NCBI GenBank assembly: GCA_045125095.1
Contig: JBGVMW010000299.1
Location: 1-64,000 of the forward strand
DNA from: JBGVMW01 sp045125095
GTDB lineage: Bacteria > Bacillota > Clostridia > Lachnospirales > Lachnospiraceae
Direction: 5' to 3'
DNA length: 64,000 bases
Under the pieces are notes generated by a model. The model searched no databases. It worked only from the letters and a program-made list of their open reading frames with translations, and had not been told where the DNA came from. A program made the translations under genes and the position numbers. Shown here piece after piece: positions 41,516 to 50,358 of this stretch. Every line of letters starts with the position of its first letter. Position 1 is the stretch's first letter.

Positions 41516-42889
41516 ATGGAAAGTGATGACAATTCATGTATACATAGAGAGGAAGGGATTACAAAAGAAATGAAAGATTTAACAAAAGGGAACCCGTTGA
41601 AGCTGATTATTTGGTTTGCCCTGCCTATTGCATTGGGGAATTTGTTTCAGCAATTTTATAATATGGCAGACACACGTATTGTAGGAAGCTATCTGGGCGA
41701 AAATTCTCTTGCAGCAGTCGGTTCTACGAATTCGCTGAATTCCATGATTATTGGATTTTTGTTGGGAATGACCAATGGATTTGCCATTATTACGGCAAGA
41801 AAATTTGGTGCTAAAAATGAAAAAGATTTAAAACGGGCAGTGGCGGCAACCTTTGAAATTGGAATTGCAGTTTCGCTGGTGCTGACGATTGTCAGCGTAG
41901 TTTTTCTGAAGCCTATTATGGATTTTTTGAACACACCGGAAACGATTCTTGCAGAAGCAATGAGTTATTTCCGTATTATTTTGGTGGGAATGACATTTTC
42001 TATGCTGTATAACGTAGTGTCAGGAATTTTGCGTGCCATTGGGGATGCGGTAACGCCACTCTGTTTTTTGATATTTTCAGCATTGTGCAATGTGGGATTG
42101 GATTTGCTGTTTGTTCGGGTATTTCATATTGGTGTTGCCGGTGCGGCGTTGGCAACGATTATTTCTCAAGGCTTAAGCTTTTTTCTTTGTCTCATTTATA
42201 TGTGGGTAAAATATCCGATTTTGCGTTTTGGCAGGGAGGATTTGCGACTGAAAAAGACACTGGTGGGGGAAATGTTGTCTACCGGTGTATCTATGGGATT
42301 TATGATATCGTTTATCAATATCGGCTCTGTTGCTTTGCAGACTGTAATCAACACCTTTGGCGAAAATACCATCGTTGCCCACACAGCAGCTAGAAAAATA
42401 ACAGAAATATTTATGCTGCCATTTTCTGTGTTTGGTGCAGCAATGGCAACCTTTGCCGGTCAGAACATGGGAGCCGGCAGAATTGATCGGGTAAAAACAG
42501 GTTTGAAGCAGGTATTGGTTTTAAATTTTGTCTGGAGTGCTTTCGTATTTGTGATGTCACTTACCATTGTGCCACTTCTGATACAGGCAGTTACAGCAAC
42601 GGATGTACCGGAAATTATTGATACAGCAGCCTTTTACCTGAGAGTAGATACGTCTCTATACTGGGTAACGGCAATGATTATTATTATCCGAAACACCATG
42701 CAGGGAATTGGGGATAGTAAGACGCCAATTATTTCAAGCTTTATTGAACTGGCATCCAAAGTGCTGGTTGCTATTTTGTTAGCTCCGAAGCTGGATTATT
42801 TTGCAATTGTTCTGGCAGAGCCGATTAGCTGGGTTCTGATGGTGATTCCATTGCTTTTCAAATGGAGAAAAATTGCAGTTGACAAATAA
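41516..42889 (+). CDS. MATE-family efflux transporter
   Basis: The frame from 41516 gives 457 residues; an internal ATG at 41570 (MKDLTKGNPLKLI) matches the usual family start and may be the real one, since neither has a strong ribosome binding site. Twelve TM helices and MATE signatures are present (PIALGNLFQQFYNMADTRIVG, AVGSTNSL, NMGAGRIDRVKTG). It exports cationic drugs by Na+ or H+ antiport. Its last codons contain the -35 of the following PerR-like gene. Confidence 0.9.
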   Translation: MESDDNSCIHREEGITKEMKDLTKGNPLKLIIWFALPIALGNLFQQFYNMADTRIVGSYLGENSLAAVGSTNSLNSMIIGFLLGMTNGFAIITARKFGAKNEKDLKRAVAATFEIGIAVSLVLTIVSVVFLKPIMDFLNTPETILAEAMSYFRIILVGMTFSMLYNVVSGILRAIGDAVTPLCFLIFSALCNVGLDLLFVRVFHIGVAGAALATIISQGLSFFLCLIYMWVKYPILRFGREDLRLKKTLVGEMLSTGVSMGFMISFINIGSVALQTVINTFGENTIVAHTAARKITEIFMLPFSVFGAAMATFAGQNMGAGRIDRVKTGLKQVLVLNFVWSAFVFVMSLTIVPLLIQAVTATDVPEIIDTAAFYLRVDTSLYWVTAMIIIIRNTMQGIGDSKTPIISSFIELASKVLVAILLAPKLDYFAIVLAEPISWVLMVIPLLFKWRKIAVDK

Positions 42890-42915
42890 AGAAAAATATA
42901 TTAGAATAAATCTAA
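42879..42915 (+). promoter_or_regulatory. Autoregulated promoter of the PerR-like gene
   Basis: TTGACA (42879-42884), 17 bp, TAGAAT (42902-42907). An imperfect 7-1-7 inverted repeat TTAGAAT-A-AATCTAA (42901-42915), close to the PerR box TTATAAT-N-ATTATAA, covers the -10. This suggests peroxide-controlled autorepression of perR and rubrerythrin. The -35 lies in the end of the MATE gene. Confidence 0.65.
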
Positions 42916-42945
42916 GACTAGAACAATTCAAAGAGAGGTGATGCA

Positions 42946-43320
42946 ATGACCGTTCAGAGGCAAATCATATTAGATGTTGTTCGTGAGTATCCTCACACAA
43001 CAGCAGAGCAGATATATGCGAAAGCTATTGAGAAAATTCCAAGAATGGCAGTAGCAACTGTCTATAATAATTTGAATTATTTATCGGATAACGGATATAT
43101 AAGGAGAATTAAGATTGCTGGGGAACCGGATCATTTTGATAAGACAGTAGAACCTCATTATCACATCATTTGTGATGTCTGTAAGGTTGTAGAGGACATT
43201 GAATTGGATAATATCATGGAGCAGATTCAGAAGAAGCACAGATTAGAGCTTACTTACTGTGAAGTGAATTTACATCATATATGTCCAAGATGTAAAGAAA
43301 ACGAAGCGAATAACTGCTAA
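42946..43320 (+). CDS. perR: Fur-family regulator, PerR-like
   Basis: The 124-aa protein has an N-terminal winged helix (TAEQIYAKAIEKIPRMAVATVYNNLNYL) and a metal-binding C-terminus with HYHIICDVC and CPRC (structural Zn Cys4). It lacks the N-terminal extension of many Fur proteins. HFDKTVEPHYH carries the regulatory-site histidines. Its neighbours (rubrerythrin next door, an overlapping PerR-type box) point to peroxide sensing by metal-catalysed histidine oxidation rather than iron uptake control. The PerR assignment is inferred. Confidence 0.85.
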   Translation: MTVQRQIILDVVREYPHTTAEQIYAKAIEKIPRMAVATVYNNLNYLSDNGYIRRIKIAGEPDHFDKTVEPHYHIICDVCKVVEDIELDNIMEQIQKKHRLELTYCEVNLHHICPRCKENEANNC

Positions 43321-43360
43321 AGGCAGAACACATTTATTTTAATTTAAGGAGGATAATAAA

Positions 43361-43903
43361 ATGGCAAAGTATGTATGTAGTGTTTGTGGTTATGTTCATG
43401 AGGGAGAGTCCGCACCGGAGGTCTGTCCGGTATGTAAGGCACCTGCTGATAAATTCACTAAGCAGGAAGGCGAAAAGACATGGGCTGCTGAGCATGTAGT
43501 AGGTGTAGCTCAGGGCGTAAGCGAAGATATCTTAGAAGATTTAAGAGCGAATTTCAACGGTGAATGTTCAGAAGTTGGTATGTACCTTGCAATGGCGCGT
43601 GTTGCCCATCGCGAAGGTTACCCGGAAATCGGTATGTACTATGAGAAAGCTGCTTATGAAGAAGCAGAGCATGCAGCAAAATTCGCTGAGTTGTTAGGTG
43701 AAGTATTAACTTCCTCTACAAAGAAAAACTTAGAGATGCGTGTTGACGCTGAAAATGGCGCAACAGCAGGTAAGGCAGACTTAGCAAAGCGTGCAAAGGC
43801 AGCAAACTTAGATGCAATCCATGATACGGTGCATGAAATGGCTAGAGATGAAGCTAGACATGGAAAAGCTTTCGAAGGTTTATTAAAGAGATACTTTGGT
43901 TAA
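43361..43903 (+). CDS. rbr: Rubrerythrin with N-terminal rubredoxin domain
   Basis: The 180-aa protein starts with a rubredoxin domain (CSVCGYVHEG, CPVCKAP), followed by a ferritin-like diiron domain (residues about 45-180) with ExxH-type ligands in GECSEVGMYLAMA, YEEAEHAAKF and ARDEARHGKAF. The rubredoxin-first order is that of reverse rubrerythrins, which reduce peroxide, and O2 in some Clostridia. AAGGAGG precedes the start. It follows perR by 40 nt and is probably co-transcribed under peroxide control. Confidence 0.94.
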   Translation: MAKYVCSVCGYVHEGESAPEVCPVCKAPADKFTKQEGEKTWAAEHVVGVAQGVSEDILEDLRANFNGECSEVGMYLAMARVAHREGYPEIGMYYEKAAYEEAEHAAKFAELLGEVLTSSTKKNLEMRVDAENGATAGKADLAKRAKAANLDAIHDTVHEMARDEARHGKAFEGLLKRYFG

Positions 43904-43930
43904 TATGTAAAAAGGTTGAATGCAATACAC

Positions 43931-43972
43931 AATAAGAAAACCCATGAGTGCCAACTCATGGGTTTTCTTATT
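43931..43972 (+). terminator. Strong terminator after rubrerythrin
   Basis: A perfect 19-bp stem (AATAAGAAAACCCATGAGT with its complement) and 4-nt loop. The A-rich and T-rich flanks make it bidirectional. Confidence 0.9.
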
Positions 43973-43989
43973 ATTGGAATAGCAAGACT

Positions 43990-44041
43990 AGTACATCGTC
44001 CATGAAATAACGTGTATATGGACTTGTTGATTTTTCCTGTG
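43990..44041. repeat. Partial copy of element A (left end)
   Basis: AGTACATCGTCCATGAAATAAC followed by a diverged GTATAT and ACTTGTTGATTTTTC matches the first about 50 bp of the element at 34835. The other arm is missing. It forms the upstream region of the hydrolase at 44116. Confidence 0.65.
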
Positions 44042-44115
44042 CTTTCCAGTATAATTACAGCAATAGGTAATTGCGAAACGCCTACGTTGTGCAAAGCAGT
44101 AGGGAGGAAATAAAA

Positions 44116-45189
44116 ATGCATCATAAGAGAAAAGTGTTAAAAACCATAGCAGTGGTGCTGGTTACATTTGTTGTAGTATTTTCCGTTATTTCGTTTGTGT
44201 TCATCAAAATGAATTTTGATGATGTGTTTGGCAGGACGGAACTGGGAGAATATACGGCGTATTTGCGCTATGAAGATGTAGAAGAACAGTACGATAGGGA
44301 ATTGCTTTCTTTTGTATCTGGTGAAAATCAATTACAAGGGTATCTTTATGGAGTGGAAAATACCAAAGGTCTGGTTGTGATTTCACACGGACTAGGGGGT
44401 GGCGCAGAAAGTTATATGGCGGAAACCTGTTATTTTGTGGACCATGGATATCAGGTCTTTGGCTATGACAATACTGGCTGTTACAGGAGCGAGGGCAGCA
44501 ATTGTGTTGGTTTATCCCAGTCAGTGTTAGATTTGGATGCGGCATTGACATATATAGAACATGAAGAACGTTTTAAGGAAATGCCGGTGTTTTTGTATGG
44601 ACATAGTTGGGGTGGCTATGCTGTGACAGCTATTTTCAATTATGATCATGACATTGCTGCGTCTGTCAGTGTGGCAGGGTTTAATGAACCGATGGATATG
44701 ATCCTGGAATGGACGATAGATATGATGGGTGGTTTTGCTTATGTAGAGTATCCATATATTTATCTGTATCAGTTAATGTTGTTTGGAAAAAATGCAAATA
44801 TGTCTGCAGTTGATGGCATTAATCGTACAGATGCTAAGGTGTTGATTGTTCATGGAAATGAAGATACTACAGTGGGATATCATGGAGCGGGTACAATAGC
44901 ATATCGGGATGATATCACAAATGAAAATGTGCAGTATAAAATTTGTGATAGAAAAAACCAAAATGGGCATAATAACCTGTTTATGTCATTGGATGCGATT
45001 GCATATTCAGAAGAAATAGACGCTGAATATGAGAAGCTATATGAACAGCATAATGGGGATATTCCAAAGGAGATTGAAGCTCAGTTTTATTCGAATGTTG
45101 ATAAGGCAAAAATGAATGAGTTAGATGATGCATTTATGCAGGATGTCGTGGCGTTTTATGAAAGTACGCAAGCATTCTCAACCAATTAG
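44116..45189 (+). CDS. Membrane-anchored alpha/beta hydrolase
   Basis: I start at 44116 (AGGGAGGA upstream). The 357-aa protein has an N-terminal signal anchor (about 8-32) and an alpha/beta-hydrolase domain: oxyanion region ISHGLGGG, nucleophile elbow GHSWGG, acid GNEDTTV and histidine GHNN. It is probably anchored with the catalytic domain outside and acts as an esterase or lipase on an unknown substrate. It is monocistronic and ends at a bidirectional terminator. Confidence 0.85.
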   Translation: MHHKRKVLKTIAVVLVTFVVVFSVISFVFIKMNFDDVFGRTELGEYTAYLRYEDVEEQYDRELLSFVSGENQLQGYLYGVENTKGLVVISHGLGGGAESYMAETCYFVDHGYQVFGYDNTGCYRSEGSNCVGLSQSVLDLDAALTYIEHEERFKEMPVFLYGHSWGGYAVTAIFNYDHDIAASVSVAGFNEPMDMILEWTIDMMGGFAYVEYPYIYLYQLMLFGKNANMSAVDGINRTDAKVLIVHGNEDTTVGYHGAGTIAYRDDITNENVQYKICDRKNQNGHNNLFMSLDAIAYSEEIDAEYEKLYEQHNGDIPKEIEAQFYSNVDKAKMNELDDAFMQDVVAFYESTQAFSTN

Positions 45190-45231
45190 CTGCGTTCAGA
45201 CTTACCATACAGTAAAAAAAATATACATCAG

Positions 45232-45282
45232 AAACAAAGGTGCCAATATACACACAGGAATAATGGCACCTTTGTTCTGTTG
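45232..45282. terminator. Bidirectional terminator between convergent genes
   Basis: AACAAAGGTGCCA (45233-45245) pairs perfectly with TGGCACCTTTGTT (45264-45276). It serves the hydrolase on the plus strand and the PadR operon on the minus strand. Confidence 0.8.
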
Positions 45283-45314
45283 CAGTTATTATTTCGGTAT
45301 AATAGGTTGAGTGC

Positions 45315-46436
45315 TTACACAATCGAGTTATTGTTTGTATACTCGGCAATGCTGACACCAAGTCGTTCACATTCATCGATAATCTGCAAACGCTGTTTGC
45401 TTCCGGAATCAACGCATGACTTTGTGAAACGGTATATGCATGCTTCTACGACCGCGACTATGACCCCGTAAAGTAATCCGACAACGAAGCCGGTAGATAT
45501 CATTTGTGCAACTGTTGAACCAATAACAAAAGCCGCAAATAGTAATGCCATTATACGATTTATCTTCCCGGACATTCGTTCTTCCTTGCGAATGATTTCA
45601 GCAAATTCCCCAAAAGATAATTCCTGTTGTTTCCGTCTCATGTTTCGTTTATTTAGCCTGAAATATCTTTTTGCCATGAATTTTGCAGTTAAATTATTGG
45701 AAGATTCATTGGAAACTTCATCATTGAAAAGTTTCTTTACGGTCTTTTCTTCCTTTTTTCTCATTCTGTTTTCCTTTGTGTCTTTTCGGATGGTTCCATA
45801 GGTGCGATACCTCCAAATAGAGCGTACAAGCAAGTAGACAAGATCATATCCCCCAAATATAGCTAATATCCAGATGGCAGGAATATTCATAACAAAAACA
45901 TCGCTCATATAAGTGATTGACAGAAAAAAACTACCCAAAAACTCGATTAAGATAATAAAATAAAAAGTAATGGGTTTCATTTTTTTACTTTTAAAGATAA
46001 TAGGCTCTAATACATATTTTAAAATGACTGATGTTACTATTCCAACAAATAAACCTATGAAATATGGGAAAATATTTATGGATAATGCTTGAAACGTTTG
46101 GTCTTCTTCCGGGAAAATAATCCACATAAGTGGTATTATGGTAATCCATAACGAAGTTGTATATAGCACCTTGGGAATCTTAATGTACCACATTTCCTTT
46201 TCTTCTTCCTCAGCTAGGAAATACTCCTTGCAAAAGGCTTCTATATCATTTCCAACGATTTTCTCCACAGGTTTGTCGTTGTTTTGCGCTTCCATTAATA
46301 AATCATAAAGGTTCATCATCTTATCGTCAGCAACATCTGTATCTTTAGATGAGATAGAGCTGTACATATCTGCTTTTTCAAATACTTTGCGGTAATTCCC
46401 GTTCAGTTTTTTTGCCATTGCTATAGTATCTAACAT
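45315..46436 (-). CDS. DUF1048-type multi-pass membrane protein
   Basis: The 373-aa protein has a soluble N-terminal DUF1048-like domain (about 1-75) and six hydrophobic segments near residues 90, 120, 155, 185, 315 and 340, split by a charged loop (about 215-300). It overlaps the PadR gene by 7 nt. A PadR regulator with a DUF1048 membrane protein is a common pair in Firmicutes, and the regulator often responds to membrane-active compounds. The function of the membrane protein is unknown. Confidence 0.72.
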   Translation of the reverse strand: MLDTIAMAKKLNGNYRKVFEKADMYSSISSKDTDVADDKMMNLYDLLMEAQNNDKPVEKIVGNDIEAFCKEYFLAEEEEKEMWYIKIPKVLYTTSLWITIIPLMWIIFPEEDQTFQALSINIFPYFIGLFVGIVTSVILKYVLEPIIFKSKKMKPITFYFIILIEFLGSFFLSITYMSDVFVMNIPAIWILAIFGGYDLVYLLVRSIWRYRTYGTIRKDTKENRMRKKEEKTVKKLFNDEVSNESSNNLTAKFMAKRYFRLNKRNMRRKQQELSFGEFAEIIRKEERMSGKINRIMALLFAAFVIGSTVAQMISTGFVVGLLYGVIVAVVEACIYRFTKSCVDSGSKQRLQIIDECERLGVSIAEYTNNNSIV

Positions 46437-46771
46437 GGAGTTCCTCCTTCTCTTTCATGAAATAATATTTTATCAACACTTTTCATAATCTTTTGGTAGC
46501 TTTCTTTAAATTGTGTCAGTCTTTGGGTTCCGGATTCTGTTATTGTATAATATTTTCGAATAGGGCCAAGGGGGGATTTTGCTTTTCGGCAGGAAATATA
46601 TCCGTTCTTGTCCAAACGTGTAATAATCGGATACAAGGTGCCTTCTCCTAAATCCTCAAAACCATTTTTTTCTAATTCCGATAAAATTTCATACCCATAG
46701 GTTTCCCCTTTTTCTATAACAGCAAGAACACAGCCTTCCAGAATTCCCTTCATTAATTGTGCATCATTCAT
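46430..46771 (-). CDS. PadR-family transcriptional regulator
   Basis: The 113-aa protein is a minimal PadR repressor: KGILEGCVLAVI, TYGYEILSELEKNGF, GTLYPIITRLDKNGYI (wing) and a C-terminal dimer helix. It controls its own promoter, where a repeated motif is found, and the overlapping membrane-protein gene. The ligand is unknown. The start at 46771 is followed upstream by a plausible ribosome binding site (AGGAAATGAGG, in minus orientation). Confidence 0.9.
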   Translation of the reverse strand: MNDAQLMKGILEGCVLAVIEKGETYGYEILSELEKNGFEDLGEGTLYPIITRLDKNGYISCRKAKSPLGPIRKYYTITESGTQRLTQFKESYQKIMKSVDKILFHEREGGTPC

Positions 46772-46799
46772 ATAAACCTCATTTCCTATGTGCTACTTT

Positions 46800-46857
46800 G
46801 CGTTGCCAAGTAGTGTAATATAAAAATAGCATAGCTACTATGCATTGTCAAGTAGTG
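46800..46857 (-). promoter_or_regulatory. PadR promoter with two operator-like repeats
   Basis: On the minus strand CACTACTTGACAATGC and CACTACTTGGCAACGC are near-identical 16-bp repeats 42 bp apart (plus 46842-46857 and 46800-46815). The first contains the -35 TTGACA (plus 46846-46851), and TATTTT lies 17 bp on. Between them is the palindrome GCATAG-TAG-CTATGC. These flank the start site and suit dimeric PadR binding. Confidence 0.6.
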
Positions 46858-46988
46858 AAGTGGAGAAATGTATAAACGATTATGAAGTATATAACATTTC
46901 GACATAATATAGAAACTTTTTTAAATTTTTATATTAAATATTCACAATATATGGTAAAATGGGTATATATTTTTGGGGAGGTGTAGAT

Positions 46989-47603
46989 GTGGGAGGCGTT
47001 AAGTTATCTGAAATCGAAGAAAACAGCCAGATTACATTGCTAGTTAAGAACAAGGATAACAGTATGGAGATAAATGGCTCTGTTATTCGTCATGTGAGGG
47101 AAAATATTGCATTGATTTCCTTGGATTATGATACCACACAGAGGTTAATCTTTGAAGGTGTTAAGATTGATATGGAGTACTGTCATGAGAATGAGGTACC
47201 TTATATTTGGCGAAATGTAAAGATAGTGAATTACAAACATGATTATATTTTGCAGGTTTTTTCGGATGGTATGAAATATAACAGAAGAGACAGTTTTCGT
47301 GTTGGGGTATCGGTTCTTGCAGAATTCCGCAAGGGAGGAAGGACGCAACAAGTTCTCATAAGGGACATTAGTGTGTCTGGCTTTGCTATCTCAGATAGAA
47401 AAAATGAATTAGGGCTTAGCAAGGGTGATGAAGTATTTGTTAAATTTGAGGACATTGGTCATTATCTGGATCTTGCGGGGCGAGTAGTAAGAATTGAAGA
47501 ACGAGAAGATATGATTATTTATGGATTAGAAATCTGTAATTTGTGTAAAGACTTATCGTCATATGTGAGTATCAAGCAGAGACGAAATAATGGTCATTCT
47601 TGA
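46989..47603 (+). CDS. PilZ-domain c-di-GMP receptor (YcgR-like)
   Basis: I choose GTG 46989, 7 nt after GGGGAGG. The upstream ATG 46959 overlaps an extended -10 (TGGTAAAAT, 46953-46960), so it is likely promoter, not start. The 204-aa protein has an N-terminal YcgR-like domain and a C-terminal PilZ domain with RRDSFR (RxxxR) and DISVSG (D/NxSxxG), the two c-di-GMP contact motifs. It is a cytoplasmic c-di-GMP effector, in YcgR-like proteins often a flagellar brake. Both motifs are intact. Confidence 0.9.
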   Translation: MGGVKLSEIEENSQITLLVKNKDNSMEINGSVIRHVRENIALISLDYDTTQRLIFEGVKIDMEYCHENEVPYIWRNVKIVNYKHDYILQVFSDGMKYNRRDSFRVGVSVLAEFRKGGRTQQVLIRDISVSGFAISDRKNELGLSKGDEVFVKFEDIGHYLDLAGRVVRIEEREDMIIYGLEICNLCKDLSSYVSIKQRRNNGHS

Positions 47604-47618
47604 TTGGATAAGGAATCG

Positions 47619-47686
47619 AAACACGGGTGTGTCAGAATGCGCTACCACTACTTAATTGGAGAGCAATCTGGCATGCCCGTGTTTTG
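47619..47686 (+). terminator. Terminator after the PilZ gene
   Basis: AAACACGGGTGTG-CAGA pairs with TCTG-CATGCCCGTGTTT around a 30-nt loop, ending in TTTT. From 47687 to 47782 nothing else is seen. Confidence 0.7.
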
Positions 47687-47782
47687 AATTGTTGATATTT
47701 AGTAAAATCACCCGGAATATCTGTTCATTTGCCTTGCATATAAAATATGTAATCGGCGTCAATGTATCAGATTCCGAAACAG

Positions 47783-48694
47783 TTATGATAGTTTACATAA
47801 TCTTCGAATAAAATGTTCTTCCAGATCAAGAACTTCTTTTGTCCAGAATTCTCTACCACCATGATGTGCGCCAAGAACCTGATAAAATGTAGCATCTTTG
47901 CCGGCGTTTCTTAATGCTTCATACAACTGACATCCCTGTCCAAAGGGAACAAGTTCATCGTTGGTTCCGTGGAACATTAAAATCGGTGGTAACTCACGGT
48001 CCTCCTGTACATAGTTGGCAATGATAGTAGGGCGTACCAGTTCAGGGTGTTCAAGTACGGCTTTGTTTCCAATCACACAGCCTTCCGGACTGTCCGGGGT
48101 ACGGTGATCCTGTGAAGATGGTTCGTCATTCATTGTTGCAAAATTAGTAGGACCATATAAGTCAATCACACCTTTTACAATCGGTTTAGAACTTTTTCTG
48201 CCATCTTCCTCTAATTCGTCAACTCCATAAGAAAATGCTGCCATCATCGCGGTGTGTCCACCGGAAGAATCGCCCATTAAAAATATGTTATCGGGATGGA
48301 TACCATATTCCTTTGCATGTTCCTTCAAAAAATGCACTCCCGCCTTTGCATCCAGTGTCTGTGCAGGAAAAATGGCACATTCCGAACCTCGGTATTCTAA
48401 TGCAGCAACAACAAATCCTCGTTGTGCAAAATAACTAAGCTGTGGCATGCGTTCCTTTACATTCTGCTCATGAAATGCAGAACCGGGAATATATACAATA
48501 CAAGGAAGATTCGGTTCTGCACCGATAGGTCCGATAATCTGTAGACGTAAGGTTCTACCATCCCTTTCTATGTAGGGTACATCTTCATGATAATAGATTT
48601 CATAATTGTCAATCTTAGGTTGCATTGGTAGCATGCCTTCGACAGTCACTGTACTCATTGGAAAATCTTCTCTGCTTACGAATAATGGTTCCAT
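47783..48694 (-). CDS. Alpha/beta hydrolase, BD-FAE/esterase-lipase type
   Basis: The 303-aa protein lacks a signal peptide. It carries IVYIPGSAFHE as oxyanion region, GDSSGG nucleophile (about residues 140-145), acid in HGTNDELVP and histidine in GAHHGGRE. Such proteins act as acetyl- or feruloyl-type esterases on glycans in gut bacteria. The start is preceded by AAAGGAG. It is monocistronic. The precise substrate cannot be read from sequence. Confidence 0.85.
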   Translation of the reverse strand: MEPLFVSREDFPMSTVTVEGMLPMQPKIDNYEIYYHEDVPYIERDGRTLRLQIIGPIGAEPNLPCIVYIPGSAFHEQNVKERMPQLSYFAQRGFVVAALEYRGSECAIFPAQTLDAKAGVHFLKEHAKEYGIHPDNIFLMGDSSGGHTAMMAAFSYGVDELEEDGRKSSKPIVKGVIDLYGPTNFATMNDEPSSQDHRTPDSPEGCVIGNKAVLEHPELVRPTIIANYVQEDRELPPILMFHGTNDELVPFGQGCQLYEALRNAGKDATFYQVLGAHHGGREFWTKEVLDLEEHFIRRLCKLS

Positions 48695-48912
48695 ATTTAT
48701 ACTCCTTTGTTCTTTATAATATAGTCAATTTCTTTATAGCAGATTTTGAGGCGTTGACGAAGAATCTATTTCCGCCTAAAATCTGCTGTAACTGTGCCTG
48801 CAAGGGCTCTGGTTACAAGATATGTGTAATTATGGACAAATGTAACATAGATACTAGTTTCTGTCAATTACGTATATAGTGAAAAAAAGCATCTACTCAA
48901 TTTATAAATACT
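48695..48912. other. Gap with a long hairpin
   Basis: AGCAGATTTTgAGGCG (48738-48753) and CGCCTAAAATCTGCT (48773-48787) form a 15-bp stem with one bulge, without a T-run. It lies upstream of the esterase and may be a leader structure or a small repeat. No gene is seen. Confidence 0.45.
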
Positions 48913-48975
48913 AGTATATCGTTTTGCAAATAACTATACCATTCACGCAGAATATTTTTTCTCCTGTGCTATCGG
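48913..48975. repeat. Degenerate partial copy of element A
   Basis: AGTATATCG, AAATAAC, ATTCACGCAG and TGTGCTATC in order match the reverse complement of the right arm and then of the inner left arm of the element at 34835, with the centre deleted. It precedes the capA promoter region. Confidence 0.5.
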
Positions 48976-49059
48976 AAAAATTATAAAAACAGTATGCTTC
49001 CCACCGTATTTATGCTATACTTTTCCATATGAAAACAGAACGCAGAAAGGAATAAACCA

Positions 49060-50256
49060 ATGAAAAAATGGATGAAAATATGGATTACAACAGGTGTCAC
49101 AGTGTTTGCAGCAGGCATACTTGTAATCAGTATTTTGTATATGTTACATACAGAACCGGATTATCCGGTAAGTAATATGGACACCTCAGTAGAGGAGATA
49201 ACCACAACGGATGGGGATATACAGGAGACGCAGTCAGAAGAATCTGAACAGAAGGAAACGAATGCATTAGCACCAGGTGCAAGCATCGTATTGGAGGAAC
49301 GGGAAGATGACAGCCCGCTTACCATGACATTTGCAGGAGATCTCCTGTTACGCGATTATTTTTATGAAACACTCAAGCAGTATGGAGTAACCGGAATTAT
49401 GGACGAAGCAGTGCTTCACCATCTGAAAGAAGCAGATCTTACCTGTTTGAATCAGGAATTTCCGATTGGTGTAACAGGTGAGCCGGCAGACAAGACATAT
49501 ACCTTTCGGGTAGCGCCAGATGCAACACCATATATGGTAGATATGGGGATAGATGTTGTTACACTGGGGAATAATCATTCACTGGATTATGGAAGAAGTG
49601 CATTAGAGGAAACCTTTCAATCATTACAACAGGCAGGAATTGGCTATGTAGGAGCCGGAAGAAATATTGAGGAAGCAAAAGCTTCTTATGATGTGGAGAT
49701 AAAAGGGAAAAAAATCTCGATTTTAGGAGCAAGCAGAGTGATTCCTTATGTAAGCTGGAATGCAAGTGCAACAGAGTCAGGCTTATTTACCACCTATGAC
49801 CCGGAAGCGTTGATTGAAGAGATTGAACAGGCAGAGAAACGTTCAGATTTTACAGTAGTGTACGTGCATTGGGGAGTGGAAAAAAGCACGCACCCGGAGG
49901 CGTATCAGAGAACATTGGCGAAGCAGTATATTGACGCAGGTGCTGATTTGGTTTTAGGTAGTCATCCTCATGTATTACAAGGTTTTGAATATTATAACGG
50001 TGTACCGATCGTGTATAGCATGGGAAATTTTATATTTAACAACTCAACAAAAGACAGTATGATGATAGAAGCAACGTTGAATGAAAACCTTACCTGTTCA
50101 TTGCGTGTGATTCCCTGTGGCATGTCAGGGGTAAAAATGACTGCAAAGAGCGAGGAAGCCAGTGAAAAAGTATATGAGTATCTGGCATCCATTTCCTATA
50201 ATGTTCAAATTGATGAAAACGGATATCTGGTATCAGTGGATTATCCAAGCGAGTAA
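49060..50256 (+). CDS. CapA-family protein
   Basis: The 398-aa protein has an N-terminal signal anchor (about 6-29), a Thr/Glu-rich linker (about 38-80) and a CapA metallophosphatase-like domain: MTFAGDLLL, CLNQEFPI, TLGNNHSLDYG, YVHWGVE, LGSHPHVLQG and YSMGNFIF. CapA proteins take part in poly-gamma-glutamate synthesis or export, but many members in Clostridia have no poly-glutamate cluster; none is visible here. It is membrane-attached and faces outward. AGAAAGGAA precedes the start. Confidence 0.88.
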   Translation: MKKWMKIWITTGVTVFAAGILVISILYMLHTEPDYPVSNMDTSVEEITTTDGDIQETQSEESEQKETNALAPGASIVLEEREDDSPLTMTFAGDLLLRDYFYETLKQYGVTGIMDEAVLHHLKEADLTCLNQEFPIGVTGEPADKTYTFRVAPDATPYMVDMGIDVVTLGNNHSLDYGRSALEETFQSLQQAGIGYVGAGRNIEEAKASYDVEIKGKKISILGASRVIPYVSWNASATESGLFTTYDPEALIEEIEQAEKRSDFTVVYVHWGVEKSTHPEAYQRTLAKQYIDAGADLVLGSHPHVLQGFEYYNGVPIVYSMGNFIFNNSTKDSMMIEATLNENLTCSLRVIPCGMSGVKMTAKSEEASEKVYEYLASISYNVQIDENGYLVSVDYPSE

Positions 50257-50358
50257 AGAAAAATATAGTGCAATTTTCCATATAGTTTGTTATAATAGCA
50301 ACATATAGTTTGCTATGAGGAGCAGATAAGAAGGGAATAAACAAATGGTGGTGACAAA

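Noticed and set aside
46959..46988. ATG 46959 as start of the PilZ protein
   Set aside because: It overlaps an extended -10 element, while GTG 46989 has an ideal GGGGAGG ribosome binding site.
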